From the NCBI GenBank assembly GCA_900553885.1, contig USFD01000045.1:1-25476 (forward strand): DNA of 25,476 bases. Reading direction: 5' to 3'. This stretch comes from an uncultured Ruminococcus sp. (GTDB lineage Bacteria; Bacillota; Clostridia; Lachnospirales; Lachnospiraceae). Below, piece after piece: positions 7,732 through 15,377 of the stretch. A model generated the notes under the pieces. It saw only the letters and a program-made list of their open reading frames with translations, did no database searches and was not told where the DNA came from. The first letter of the stretch is position 1. Each line of letters opens with the position of its first letter. The position numbers were made by a program, and so were the translations under genes.

Positions 7732-7760
7732 AGTATATATAACGCAGATACTGTTGTCAA
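7732..7760 (-). promoter_or_regulatory. Consensus promoter for the rtcB unit
   Basis: Reverse-strand TTGACA (7755-7760) is followed after exactly 17 bases by TATACT (7732-7737). This is a perfect -35 and a near-perfect -10 for the housekeeping sigma factor. Transcription would start near 7725 and cover the 27-codon ORF, rtcB and the small Cys-rich gene. Confidence 0.8.
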
Positions 7761-7794
7761 CCTTTAACAGATTTCCTGAAAGTCCTGTGCTTAT

Positions 7795-8112
7795 TTATAT
7801 CTGATCATCTCCGGTCGATTTTCTATGCATTTCAGCATTATGATAAATCTCCTGCATAAAGAGGATGCCCGCCTGAAACCCGATCTCCATATAAACCGCT
7901 GATATTACCTCTGTCAGTGCATTCGCAGCGTCATACAATTCTGAATTACACTTCGGATCGTATTTGGCCACAATTTCCCCATACTGTACAAATGCCTTTT
8001 CCATCCTGCTCTCATAATCAGTAATATTTGTATCTGGCTCATGACCGTATAGAAGATAATCTATTACATTCTTTATCTTTGCCCTTTCAAAAATTTTCTG
8101 TATATAATCCAT
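7795..8112 (-). CDS. DUF6809-like hypothetical protein
   Basis: The protein has 105 residues from the ATG at 8112. The GTG at 8124 is rejected because it overlaps the ribosome binding site AAAAGGAG, which is correctly spaced for 8112. The protein is helix-rich and soluble. Its end, EIGFQAGILFMQEIYHN, shows the GF-x-x-G...E-x-Y pattern also present in the gene at 3780-4055, so the two are probably distant paralogues of a DUF6809-type family. It ends 35 bases before the rtcB-unit promoter. The function is unknown; family assignment is moderately sure. Confidence 0.7.
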   Translation of the reverse strand: MDYIQKIFERAKIKNVIDYLLYGHEPDTNITDYESRMEKAFVQYGEIVAKYDPKCNSELYDAANALTEVISAVYMEIGFQAGILFMQEIYHNAEMHRKSTGDDQI

Positions 8113-8149
8113 ATTTATAACCACTCCTTTTAGTAATATTAATTTCCCA

Positions 8150-8171
8150 TTTTGGACATTTTTTGGACATT
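8150..8171. repeat. Perfect 11-base tandem repeat upstream of queT
   Basis: TTTTGGACATT occurs twice without a gap (8150-8160 and 8161-8171), immediately before the queT -35 box. The 11-base period puts both copies on the same face of the helix, as in regulator-binding direct repeats. It also lies upstream of the divergent DUF6809-like gene. Confidence 0.6.
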
Positions 8172-8172
8172 C

Positions 8173-8201
8173 TTGATTTTCTTATATATTCATGCTATAC
8201 T
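8173..8201 (+). promoter_or_regulatory. queT promoter
   Basis: TTGATT (8173-8178), 17-base spacer, TATACT (8196-8201). The predicted transcript begins near 8208, where the first hairpin of the leader starts, which supports the call. Confidence 0.7.
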
Positions 8202-8207
8202 ACAAAA

Positions 8208-8293
8208 CGCCGAATTCAGCGTAAACACGTTGCTTCCGGCGCATCATTATCGTGTGTTCGAGACCTTCCACACGTAAAACAAAACTAAAGGAG
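8208..8293 (+). promoter_or_regulatory. Probable preQ1 (class I-like) riboswitch leader
   Basis: The queT leader first forms CGCCG (8208-8212) with CGGCG (8237-8241). A second hairpin follows: CGTGTG (8251-8256), a 12-base loop, CACACG (8269-8274). It is followed by an A-rich tail TAAAACAAAACTAAAGGAG. A short stem, a C-containing loop and a tail of this kind match the known layout of preQ1-I aptamers. Loop bases CCTT (8264-8267) can pair with AAGG (8288-8291) of the Shine-Dalgarno sequence, forming an H-type pseudoknot that would hide it when ligand is bound. The downstream gene is a queuosine-precursor transporter, as expected. Class is inferred by eye. Confidence 0.6.
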
Positions 8294-8300
8294 AAGAAAA

Positions 8301-8801
8301 ATGAAAACAACCCAAACCAGCAAAGTGCTTTTTACGGCACAGGCGGCAATGATTGCCGCAATCTATGTGGTTCTGACCGTTATCGGCGCATCTTTCGCCT
8401 TCGGTCCGGTTCAGATCCGTCTTTCTGAAGCTCTGACTATTCTGCCTGTATTTACCCCTGCCGCGATTCCCGGTGCCTTTCTCGGATGCCTGATCAGCAA
8501 TGTTATGGCAGGCGCGCTGCTGCCGGATATTATCTTCGGAAGCCTGGCCACTCTGACCGGTGCAGTCTTTACATGGATGCTCCGGAATAAAAGCAGATAT
8601 CTGGCGCCGCTTCCGCCTATCCTCGCGAACGCGCTGATCGTGCCTTTTGTGCTGAAATATGCATATATGGAGCCATTTCCCATCCCGTTTATGATGTTGA
8701 CAATAGGCATCGGAGAAGTTGTATCATGCGGAATACTGGGACTTCTTCTGTACACTGCGCTCAGCCGGTATCAGAATATTCTGTTCAGAAAAGCATTTTA
8801 A
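8301..8801 (+). CDS. queT: QueT-family queuosine precursor (preQ1) ECF transporter S component
   Basis: The 166-residue integral membrane protein has about five to six hydrophobic segments. It shows the QueT family signature: an ALTILPVFTPAAIPGAFLGCLISN stretch split by short turns, with FGPVQIRLSEAL just before it. Family members are substrate-binding subunits of energy-coupling factor transporters that import preQ1 or related queuosine precursors for tRNA modification; shared EcfA/EcfT partners would be encoded elsewhere. AAAGGAG lies seven bases before the ATG and is part of the proposed riboswitch. The gene is monocistronic, ending at a strong bidirectional terminator. Confidence 0.92.
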   Translation: MKTTQTSKVLFTAQAAMIAAIYVVLTVIGASFAFGPVQIRLSEALTILPVFTPAAIPGAFLGCLISNVMAGALLPDIIFGSLATLTGAVFTWMLRNKSRYLAPLPPILANALIVPFVLKYAYMEPFPIPFMMLTIGIGEVVSCGILGLLLYTALSRYQNILFRKAF

Positions 8802-8814
8802 GATAATTCCATAT

Positions 8815-8857
8815 AAAAATAACGGCTGCAGGAAATCATCCTGGAGCCGTTATTTTT
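8815..8857. terminator. Bidirectional terminator between convergent genes
   Basis: AAAAATAACGGCT (8815-8827) pairs perfectly with AGCCGTTATTTTT (8845-8857), with a further CAGGA/TCCTG pairing inside the loop. A and T runs on the two sides let it serve queT on the forward strand and the 809-residue gene on the reverse strand. Confidence 0.9.
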
Positions 8858-8863
8858 ATGCTT

Positions 8864-11293
8864 CTATATATATCCGATAAAAGTATTTCCTTCCTTCGCT
8901 GTCATTTTTTCCATATCACTGACAGATACCGTCGTTTCCTTTCCATTATCGGGGTCAATATAGGTAATATCACTGGTCGTATATCCGGTCAGCAGAACCG
9001 CATGGTCCCCGTCAATTACGGCAATCACCGGACGTCCTTTGTTTACTACATACAGCACCTGATCCAGCCTGCAGCCTGTCAGATCCACCCGGTGGGCTTC
9101 GTATTGTTCCATATACCTTTCACAGGCCTGAAGAGATGTCTCATCTCCCTCCTTCTTAAATGCTTCTGCGCCCGTGGAGTATGCCAGATCCCGGTTTCCT
9201 CTCTCCCACACATAAGCCTGTTCCGAAGAGATCACGACACCGGATACCTGTTCCGCTCTCTGAATCGCGTATGCGGCTTTGTCATAAACCGCTACCAGTT
9301 CTCCCATTCCGTACACATAGAATTTTTCTGTCGTATCCGTTCCGCTCAGTGTAATCGTCAGCGGTTCTCCGGCGGTCAGCTGATGCGGTTTCAATACTTT
9401 TACATCTGTATGATCCGCTGCATCTGCAAAGGTAATCCGCACCTGCCTCTGCATCCTTTCCGTGCTGTAGGTTTCCACACTGACCGTAGTCTCTTTGCGT
9501 TCCTCATTGTTGGTTATATATTCCTGCTCTGTGGAGCTGTAAACACTGCCCTTCTTTTCTACCCGGTTCAGTGTCAGCAGATTCCCGTCAATCAGAATAT
9601 CCGTAGTGTAAATATCCGAATCCGTAAAGGAATATTCCGCTACCTTCTTATTCTTCGAATTCAGGATCTCCACTGCATACATTGGCGTAATCTTTTCGCC
9701 GGAAGCCGTCTGCCCCGCATCCTCTGACCGGATTCTGCCGCAGACAAAATCACTGTGAATAAAGCCCAGGGGCCGGATTGTCTCGCCGTCTTTTGCCTTA
9801 ACTTCATAGCTGTCCCCGCTTTCCAGATTCATCACCTGGATTGTGGATGCCGAATCATCTGACTGATAAGCCATCAGCCGGCCGTCATCTGATACGGTAT
9901 ACTGTTCTTCCGTCAGGCTTTCCGCCAGAGTTTCCTGCTTGTTTTTATCCAGATCTATCTGATAAAGCGTTCCCTCCGCCAGGACATACAGCATCTTTTC
10001 ACTGTGGTTATAGTATACCATTTTGCCAAGCTCATCTGCGGCAATGGCAAATGATTTCGTACTTGGGATAAACGCCTTCTCCTCGATCACATTGTCGGCC
10101 ACACTGAAGTAATAAATCCCGACGCCTACTTCTCCTTCATGGGCGCCCCGGTTCATATATCCGTATACTGCAAAGGCCAGATTGCCGTCATTATCCATAC
10201 TGATAATACGGACAGCATGCTGATCATTGCGGCTTCTCTCATCGCTTCCTTCTGCATTCGAAAAACTGAATACCTGATACAGCTCTCCCGATTCTCTGCT
10301 GTAGAGCCACAGATCCCGTTCCTGAACAAAAGCCACTATATTTTCATCCTCATTTGTCTCATACTGCAGATCAGAGGAGGCAATCCCAAGCAGAATTCCT
10401 TTTTCGTCAATGCTGTCCCGGCTTCCGGAAAATACTTTCTGCAGATCCCGGTTGTAATCCAGAAGATACATGGTATCCCCCATTTTACGTATACGGAAAA
10501 ATTCTTTTACGTTGTATACGCCGCTCTCATCATTGTCGCCGGTACAGGAGACCTGATATTTTGCAAGGACAGAGGTATAAACCGTATTACTCTCTTTAAT
10601 GTCCCACTCCACTTCGCTGGTCACCTGAGGGTCCAGGCTTCCCCACTGAATATGGGTGATATCCGAATGAATATTTACTGTCTGATATGTGGAATTATCG
10701 CTCTCTTCATTCGGTTCAAGCCGCAGTTCCATATCCTCCGCGTTTGTTCTCTCCAGCGCATTTGTGTGAAAATCCATAGCATAGGCCAGACAGTCCGCGG
10801 CATTAATATTGTCAGACCGTTCAATCCTGGTGTAATAGCTTATCTGCCGGTCATCTGCCGTCAGTACAATTTTCAGCACCGCCTCCCGGACGGAATCCGT
10901 CAGACCGTCTGAAAGAGACAACGTAACTGTTCCCGCATCAGAAAGTTCCACATCCTTTCCCTCCGCGTACACCTCTTTACCGTCCATGGAGTATACCGTG
11001 TACTGCACTCCGCTTATTTCATTGCCGTCTGTTTCTACAGTCATATCAAGAGTGCCGTCGGCTTCCAGCGGAGTAATGGTATCCCTCATTGCCGGAATAT
11101 CCATGTCCCTGACGTATCCGGACAGTACATTCACCTTTTCCCCGTTCAGCGTAAACCACACCCGGGGAAGCGTAGGCGCTCCCATATCTACAATCTGATC
11201 CCCGCTTCCTCTGTTAATTACAAGACTGCTGACAATCAGCGCAGCCACAAAAATAATAAGCAGAACTCCTGCTTTAATCAGTTTTTTTATCAT
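8864..11293 (-). CDS. Membrane-anchored protein with propeller-like region and C39-peptidase-like end
   Basis: From the ATG at 11293 the protein has 809 residues. Residues 4-28 form a membrane anchor or uncleaved signal (KKLIKAGVLLIIFVAALIVSS), so the rest is probably extracellular. Roughly residues 290-540 contain repeated beta-strand units with DGNLAF, ELGKMVYY and DDGRLMAY patterns, like a TolB/WD-type propeller. Residues 640-809 resemble a C39-like papain fold: GRPVIAVIDGDHAVLLTGY near residue 763 and YIDPDNG after it carry the expected His and Asp. A catalytic Cys at the usual distance is not evident, so this domain may be non-catalytic. The start lies inside the end of the methyltransferase gene (20-base overlap), behind AAGGGGAG. 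Function unknown. Confidence 0.75.
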   Translation of the reverse strand: MIKKLIKAGVLLIIFVAALIVSSLVINRGSGDQIVDMGAPTLPRVWFTLNGEKVNVLSGYVRDMDIPAMRDTITPLEADGTLDMTVETDGNEISGVQYTVYSMDGKEVYAEGKDVELSDAGTVTLSLSDGLTDSVREAVLKIVLTADDRQISYYTRIERSDNINAADCLAYAMDFHTNALERTNAEDMELRLEPNEESDNSTYQTVNIHSDITHIQWGSLDPQVTSEVEWDIKESNTVYTSVLAKYQVSCTGDNDESGVYNVKEFFRIRKMGDTMYLLDYNRDLQKVFSGSRDSIDEKGILLGIASSDLQYETNEDENIVAFVQERDLWLYSRESGELYQVFSFSNAEGSDERSRNDQHAVRIISMDNDGNLAFAVYGYMNRGAHEGEVGVGIYYFSVADNVIEEKAFIPSTKSFAIAADELGKMVYYNHSEKMLYVLAEGTLYQIDLDKNKQETLAESLTEEQYTVSDDGRLMAYQSDDSASTIQVMNLESGDSYEVKAKDGETIRPLGFIHSDFVCGRIRSEDAGQTASGEKITPMYAVEILNSKNKKVAEYSFTDSDIYTTDILIDGNLLTLNRVEKKGSVYSSTEQEYITNNEERKETTVSVETYSTERMQRQVRITFADAADHTDVKVLKPHQLTAGEPLTITLSGTDTTEKFYVYGMGELVAVYDKAAYAIQRAEQVSGVVISSEQAYVWERGNRDLAYSTGAEAFKKEGDETSLQACERYMEQYEAHRVDLTGCRLDQVLYVVNKGRPVIAVIDGDHAVLLTGYTTSDITYIDPDNGKETTVSVSDMEKMTAKEGNTFIGYI

Positions 11294-12451
11294 CGCGTTC
11301 CATCTCCCCTTGGTCTGCAAGCAAAACCCCCAGTGAAGGCTTTATGTGCAGAAACTCTTCACATTGCTTAATTTCTTCTGCTGCCTTTGTGGTGACTCCC
11401 CCCTTATTCACCGCACGTATCAGTATATTCTTCGGAGTGTGCTCCATATCAATAAATTCAAGAATCTGTGTCTCATACCCGCATCTCTCCAGGTATTTCG
11501 CACGCAGCCCGTCTGTCACAAGAGCCGCGAACCGCTCTTTCAGAAGGCCGTAATCCATAACCGGTTCCAGAGAACCTGCTCCTGTCCCTGCGGCCATCTG
11601 CGCATTCAGCTCATGCTGACAGCAGGGCACAGACAGAATCACCTTGGCGTTCCAGCCCACAGCCTTGGCCAGGGCATAATCCGTGGCCGTATCACAGGCA
11701 TGCAGCGTTACCACCATATCAACTGCGTCCACGCCATCATAATCGGCAATATCTCCCTGGAGAAACTTCAGTTTTTTATAGCCGTATTTCCGTCCCAGTC
11801 CGGCACAGTGTTCAATTACATCTTTTTTCAGATCCAGTCCAATTATCTGTATGTCATAGTTTTTCAGTTCATGCAGATAATAATACATTGCAAAGGTAAG
11901 GTAACGAAATCCAGGATCGTAAGTTCCTTCTCCCGGTCCAGTTCCGGAAGAATATCCCGGATAAACTCAAGAAATCTGTTGATCTGCCGGAATTTGTCCC
12001 GCCTGGATGCAACAATTTTTCCCTCTTCCGTCATCACACCCAGATCTTTCAGAAAGGGGACATATACCCCTTCTTCCAGTATGTATTTTTTCTTTCTGTT
12101 ATGGGACAGGTCTGCTGTCTTTCCCGGTGTCTGTCTTTTCTTTCTCTGTATCGTAACCTTTCCTTTTTTACTGGTCAGAACAGATATATTTTCCGATACT
12201 GTCTCAATCTGCATCTGACGGAATGATTTCATATATTCCGCAATTCTCTCTTTTGCCTCCCGGGGGCCGACATTTTCATGAAATGCCTGCGTCTTTGTAA
12301 ATGCCTCCAGCTGAAAATACAGCTCTCCCTTTTTCTCCAGAGGCCGCACCTTCACTTTTATAATGCCGTCTCTGTTCCGCGGCCCGCTTATTGTTCCGCG
12401 GATAAAATCTATATTCAGCGCGCTCTCCAGCACGTCCATTAATTCTTCCAT
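11274..12451 (-). pseudogene. SAM-dependent methyltransferase gene broken by a small deletion
   Basis: Two reverse-strand frames (11864-12451 and 11274-11888) read as the two halves of one class I methyltransferase of the Methyltransf_32 type. The first half ends ...ELTILDF and then runs into unrelated residues and a stop. The second frame resumes at YLTFAMYYYLHEL and continues with GLDLKKDVIEHC (motif II), DMVVTLHACDTATDYAL (motif IV) and VPCCQHELN. What is missing at the junction (about 11904-11905) is the glycine-rich SAM-binding loop, expected as GCGKS; loss of 13 bases would explain both the gap and the frame change. The enzyme should therefore be inactive unless the deletion is a sequencing error. 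Substrate unknown. It is coupled to the 809-residue protein gene. Confidence 0.75.
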
Positions 12452-12614
12452 TTCTCATAAAGCGGATTTCCGGACTTCCTGTGCCGGCCACCTGTCTGAC
12501 CGCCCGGTGTCTTTGTCCGCCTGCTCCTTCCCTGTAAATACAGGCGTCTTCAGGCTCCTGCAATTTATTTCAGTCTCCATTGTAAAGCAAAATCCCGGTC
12601 AAAGCAAGACATAA

Positions 12615-12685
12615 GGGGGCCGCTTCGGTCCTCAAATCCGCATCAGAATCTTTCTGACAACCGGTTTTCTGCCGAAGCGGCCCCC
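12615..12685. terminator. Large GC-rich stem-loop after the NAD operon
   Basis: GGGGGCCGCTTCGG (12615-12628) pairs perfectly over 14 bases with CCGAAGCGGCCCCC (12672-12685). The 43-base loop contains a second hairpin, TCAGAA (12643-12648) with TTCTGA (12652-12657). It lies 16 bases past the niaR stop and before the methyltransferase gene. No clean T tract follows, so it may be a terminator or an mRNA-stabilising structure. Confidence 0.6.
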
Positions 12686-12701
12686 TGTAAACGTTCTTCC
12701 T

Positions 12702-13214
12702 TTATCCTTCATTCACCAGAAATCCCTTTTCCGCCAGCATCTCTTCGATCATATCCAGAGTCTCCTCGCTGTCCGCATCCACGGTATGATAATGATAATC
12801 CGACGTAATATTCTTCAGCGGACTGGATTTTCCGCTGCGGATATCCGCAATAAATTCCGCCGCCTTTCTCCGGGATGTGATATGCAGCGGCGCTTCCATC
12901 TGCCCGTAAACTTTATGATTTACCATAACATTTCTTACGGTTCCTCCCAGATCCACGATCGAATAAAGCTCTTCCTCCAGCTGTTCGTCCGTATGTCTCA
13001 CTTTGAATGTTCTGCTGACAGCGGACGACTGGCCCAGTATATAGCCCCTGTTGGTAGATATAATATCATAGCCTGACGCGCGGATCAGGGCAATGTCCTG
13101 CACAATCACCTGCCGGCTGACATCATAGGCTTCTGCAAGGCTTCTGCCTGCCACAGGCTTTTCACTGTTCTTTATTCTGTTCAGGATCGCATCTCTTCTC
13201 TCCGCTCCGGTCAT
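12702..13214 (-). CDS. niaR: NiaR-type NAD biosynthesis repressor (HTH + 3H domain)
   Basis: The 170-residue protein has an N-terminal HTH_11 winged helix (residues 5-58: RRDAILNRIKNSEKPVAG, then LAEAYDVSRQVIVQDIALIRASG). A C-terminal 3H domain carries the conserved histidines in KVRHTDEQL, MVNHKVYG, APLHITSRR and DYHYHTVD, which bind a metal and a niacin-type ligand in this family. NiaR proteins repress nad genes when nicotinic acid is available. It is the last gene of nadA-nadB-nadC-niaR, 27 bases after nadC, so it probably controls its own operon through the palindrome at 16348-16365. AAAGGA lies nine bases before the ATG. Confidence 0.92.
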   Translation of the reverse strand: MTGAERRDAILNRIKNSEKPVAGRSLAEAYDVSRQVIVQDIALIRASGYDIISTNRGYILGQSSAVSRTFKVRHTDEQLEEELYSIVDLGGTVRNVMVNHKVYGQMEAPLHITSRRKAAEFIADIRSGKSSPLKNITSDYHYHTVDADSEETLDMIEEMLAEKGFLVNEG

Positions 13215-13241
13215 CCGGCCTCATCCTTTCTCCTGCTTTAC

Positions 13242-14096
13242 TTATCCTATAGCATGAAGGTTTTTCATGGAAATGTCAAGTATCGGAGCGGAATGTGTCA
13301 GTGCTCCGCTGGAAATATAATCCACGCCGATCTCCGTCAGGCGGGCAATATTTTCCTTTGTCACATTTCCTGAACACTCCGTCTCGGCCCTTCCGTCTAT
13401 GATCCGGACAGCCTCTTTCATCTCATCCGGCGTCATATTGTCCAGCATAATAATATCCGCGCCGGCTTCCACGGCTTCCTTTACCATATCCAGATTCTCC
13501 ACCTCTATCTCAATCTTACGCACAAAAGGGGCGTACTCTTTCGCCAGTTCAACGGCTCTTGCGACGCTTCCTGCCGCTCCGATGTGATTATCTTTCAGAA
13601 GCACACCATCGGAGAGATTGTACCGGTGATTATATCCCCCGCCGACCCGGACGGCGTATTTCTCAAATATTCTCATATTAGGCGTCGTCTTTCTGGTATC
13701 CAGCAGCTTCGTCCTGCTGCCTTTCAGCAGATCAGCCACCGAGCGGGTATAGGTTGCGATACCGCTCATTCTCTGGAGATAATTCAGGGCAACTCTCTCC
13801 CCTGACAGAAGCACGCGGATATCTCCTGTAACTCTTCCCATAAGCTGTCCCTGTTCCACCGCGTCGCCGTCTTTACAGAAAAACTCTGCCTCTGTCTTAT
13901 CATCCAGCAGTTCAAACACCCTGCGGAACACATCCAGACCGGCTATGATTCCGTCCTGCTTGCAGATCAGATCCACCTGTCCTTTTACATACTCTTTCAT
14001 TACAGCATTGGTGCTTACATCCTCGCTGGATATATCTTCTTTTAACGCTTCACGGATCAGATGATCTGCCTGAAGCTCCATTGTAATCTTATTCAT
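13242..14096 (-). CDS. nadC: Nicotinate-nucleotide diphosphorylase (carboxylating), NadC
   Basis: NadC converts quinolinate and PRPP to nicotinate mononucleotide, CO2 and pyrophosphate, the third step of de novo NAD synthesis. The 284-residue length is typical. Visible hallmarks are ALKEDISSEDVST near the N-terminus, SGERVALNYLQRMSGIAT, the PRPP/quinolinate site LDTRKTTPNMRIFEKYAV, GGGYNHRYNLSDGVLLKDNH, then EIEVENLD, IIMLDNM and the closing YISSGALTHS. The start has AGAGGA nine bases upstream. It lies 27 bases after nadB and 27 before niaR in the operon. Confidence 0.97.
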   Translation of the reverse strand: MNKITMELQADHLIREALKEDISSEDVSTNAVMKEYVKGQVDLICKQDGIIAGLDVFRRVFELLDDKTEAEFFCKDGDAVEQGQLMGRVTGDIRVLLSGERVALNYLQRMSGIATYTRSVADLLKGSRTKLLDTRKTTPNMRIFEKYAVRVGGGYNHRYNLSDGVLLKDNHIGAAGSVARAVELAKEYAPFVRKIEIEVENLDMVKEAVEAGADIIMLDNMTPDEMKEAVRIIDGRAETECSGNVTKENIARLTEIGVDYISSGALTHSAPILDISMKNLHAIG

Positions 14097-14123
14097 ACTT
14101 TTTCTTCCTCTCTTTTTCCCTGC

Positions 14124-15332
14124 TCAATTCCCGGCATAGCTGCTTTCAATCTTCCGGGCTGCTCTTTCTGCAAATACAAGACTCTCCAGAAGCGAATTGC
14201 TGGCCAGACGGTTGGCTCCGTGGACGCCGTTGCAGCTGGTCTCCCCCACGGCAAACAGCCGGTCCATAGATGTCCTGCTGTCAGAATCCACCCAGATCCC
14301 GCCCATAAAGTAATGCTGAGCCGGAACTACCGGAATACATTCCCGCGTCACGTCATACCCCTCTTCCAGGCAGTGGCTGTAGATGTGCGGGAAATGCTTC
14401 ATAATCGTCTCTTTCTCTATCTTTTTCATGGAAAGCCATACATGATCTGTGCCGTCCTTCTCCATCTGTTCTTTAATGGCCTTTGTAACCACATCCCGGG
14501 GAAGGAGTTCATTGACAAACCGGTTCATATTCTTGTCCAGAAGCACAGCGCCTTCTCCTCTGACGGACTCTGAAATCAGAAATCTCCGCCCCGGCTTTTC
14601 CGAATACAGCGTGGTCGGATGGATCTGTACATAATCCAGATGTTCCAGCCGGATACCATGTTTCTTCGATATATCAATGGCATCTCCCGTAAGATGCGGG
14701 AAATTCGTGGAATGGCGGTACCGTCCGCCGATTCCGCCCGTGGCAAAGATCGTATAGTCCGCATGGATCCGGATCTCCTCCCCGTCCGGACCGGATGCGA
14801 GAATACCTGCACATTTTCCGTCCTTTACAAGGATATCTGTCATTGCAGTATACTCATATATGGAAACATTTTCAAGCTTTTTTACCTGGGCGAGAAGTTT
14901 ACTGGTAATCTCTTTGCCTGTCACATCTTCGTGGAAAAGGATTCTGGGCCTTGAGTGTGCTCCTTCCCTGGTAAATGCATACTCTTTCAGAAGTTCCGCC
15001 TTATCCCCGTCCTCTTCTCCTTCCGGCGCTTTCTGGAACTCCACGCCGTATCCGATCAGGCTCCGGATAATATGCTGGGAACTCCGGATCATAATATCTA
15101 CAGATTCTTTCCTGTTTTCATAATGTCCGGCACGCATGGTATCTTCAAAATAACTGTCATAATCATCCTCATTTCTCAGAACACAGATACCTCCCTGTGC
15201 CAGAAAGGAATCGCTGCTCTCAAGATCTGACTTTGTAATCATAATAATCTTTCTGTCCCGCGGCAGACTCAGCGCGCTGAAAAGTCCTCCCGCGCCGGTT
15301 CCCGCAATCACTACATCTGTATACATGTCCAT
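14124..15332 (-). CDS. nadB: L-aspartate oxidase, NadB (short form)
   Basis: NadB is an FAD enzyme that oxidises L-aspartate to iminoaspartate for NadA. The dinucleotide-binding loop GTGAGG is at residues 11-16, DSFLAQGGICVL follows near residue 43, and the FAD/substrate region reads HLTGDAIDIS, LDYVQIHPTTLY and GEGAVLLDKNMNRF. Near the end are QHYFMGGIWVD, LFAVGETSCNGVHGANRLASNS and LLESLVFAERAAR. At 402 residues it lacks the C-terminal helical domain of about 100 residues found in E. coli NadB (540 residues); short forms are usual in Clostridia, so this is not obvious truncation. GGAG lies ten bases before the ATG at 15332. Confidence 0.96.
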   Translation of the reverse strand: MDMYTDVVIAGTGAGGLFSALSLPRDRKIIMITKSDLESSDSFLAQGGICVLRNEDDYDSYFEDTMRAGHYENRKESVDIMIRSSQHIIRSLIGYGVEFQKAPEGEEDGDKAELLKEYAFTREGAHSRPRILFHEDVTGKEITSKLLAQVKKLENVSIYEYTAMTDILVKDGKCAGILASGPDGEEIRIHADYTIFATGGIGGRYRHSTNFPHLTGDAIDISKKHGIRLEHLDYVQIHPTTLYSEKPGRRFLISESVRGEGAVLLDKNMNRFVNELLPRDVVTKAIKEQMEKDGTDHVWLSMKKIEKETIMKHFPHIYSHCLEEGYDVTRECIPVVPAQHYFMGGIWVDSDSRTSMDRLFAVGETSCNGVHGANRLASNSLLESLVFAERAARKIESSYAGN

Positions 15333-15377
15333 ACTGTCTTCTCTCCTTTTCCTGTCCCTGCCGTCTCACGGTTTCCC

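Noticed and set aside
8858..9727. A 289-codon forward frame after queT
   Set aside because: It begins beside the queT terminator and is antisense to the 809-residue protein; its composition is typical of a shadow frame.
11346..12218. A 290-codon forward frame opposite the methyltransferase
   Set aside because: Antisense to recognisable methyltransferase halves; no family motif in the translation.
12276..12563. A 95-codon reverse frame overlapping the methyltransferase start
   Set aside because: It overlaps the methyltransferase coding frame, has no recognisable domain and shows the Arg/Gly/Glu-rich composition of a shadow frame.
14124..15332. nadB considered as truncated
   Set aside because: The missing C-terminal domain is commonly absent in clostridial NadB, all FAD and active-site motifs are present, and gene spacing in the operon is normal.
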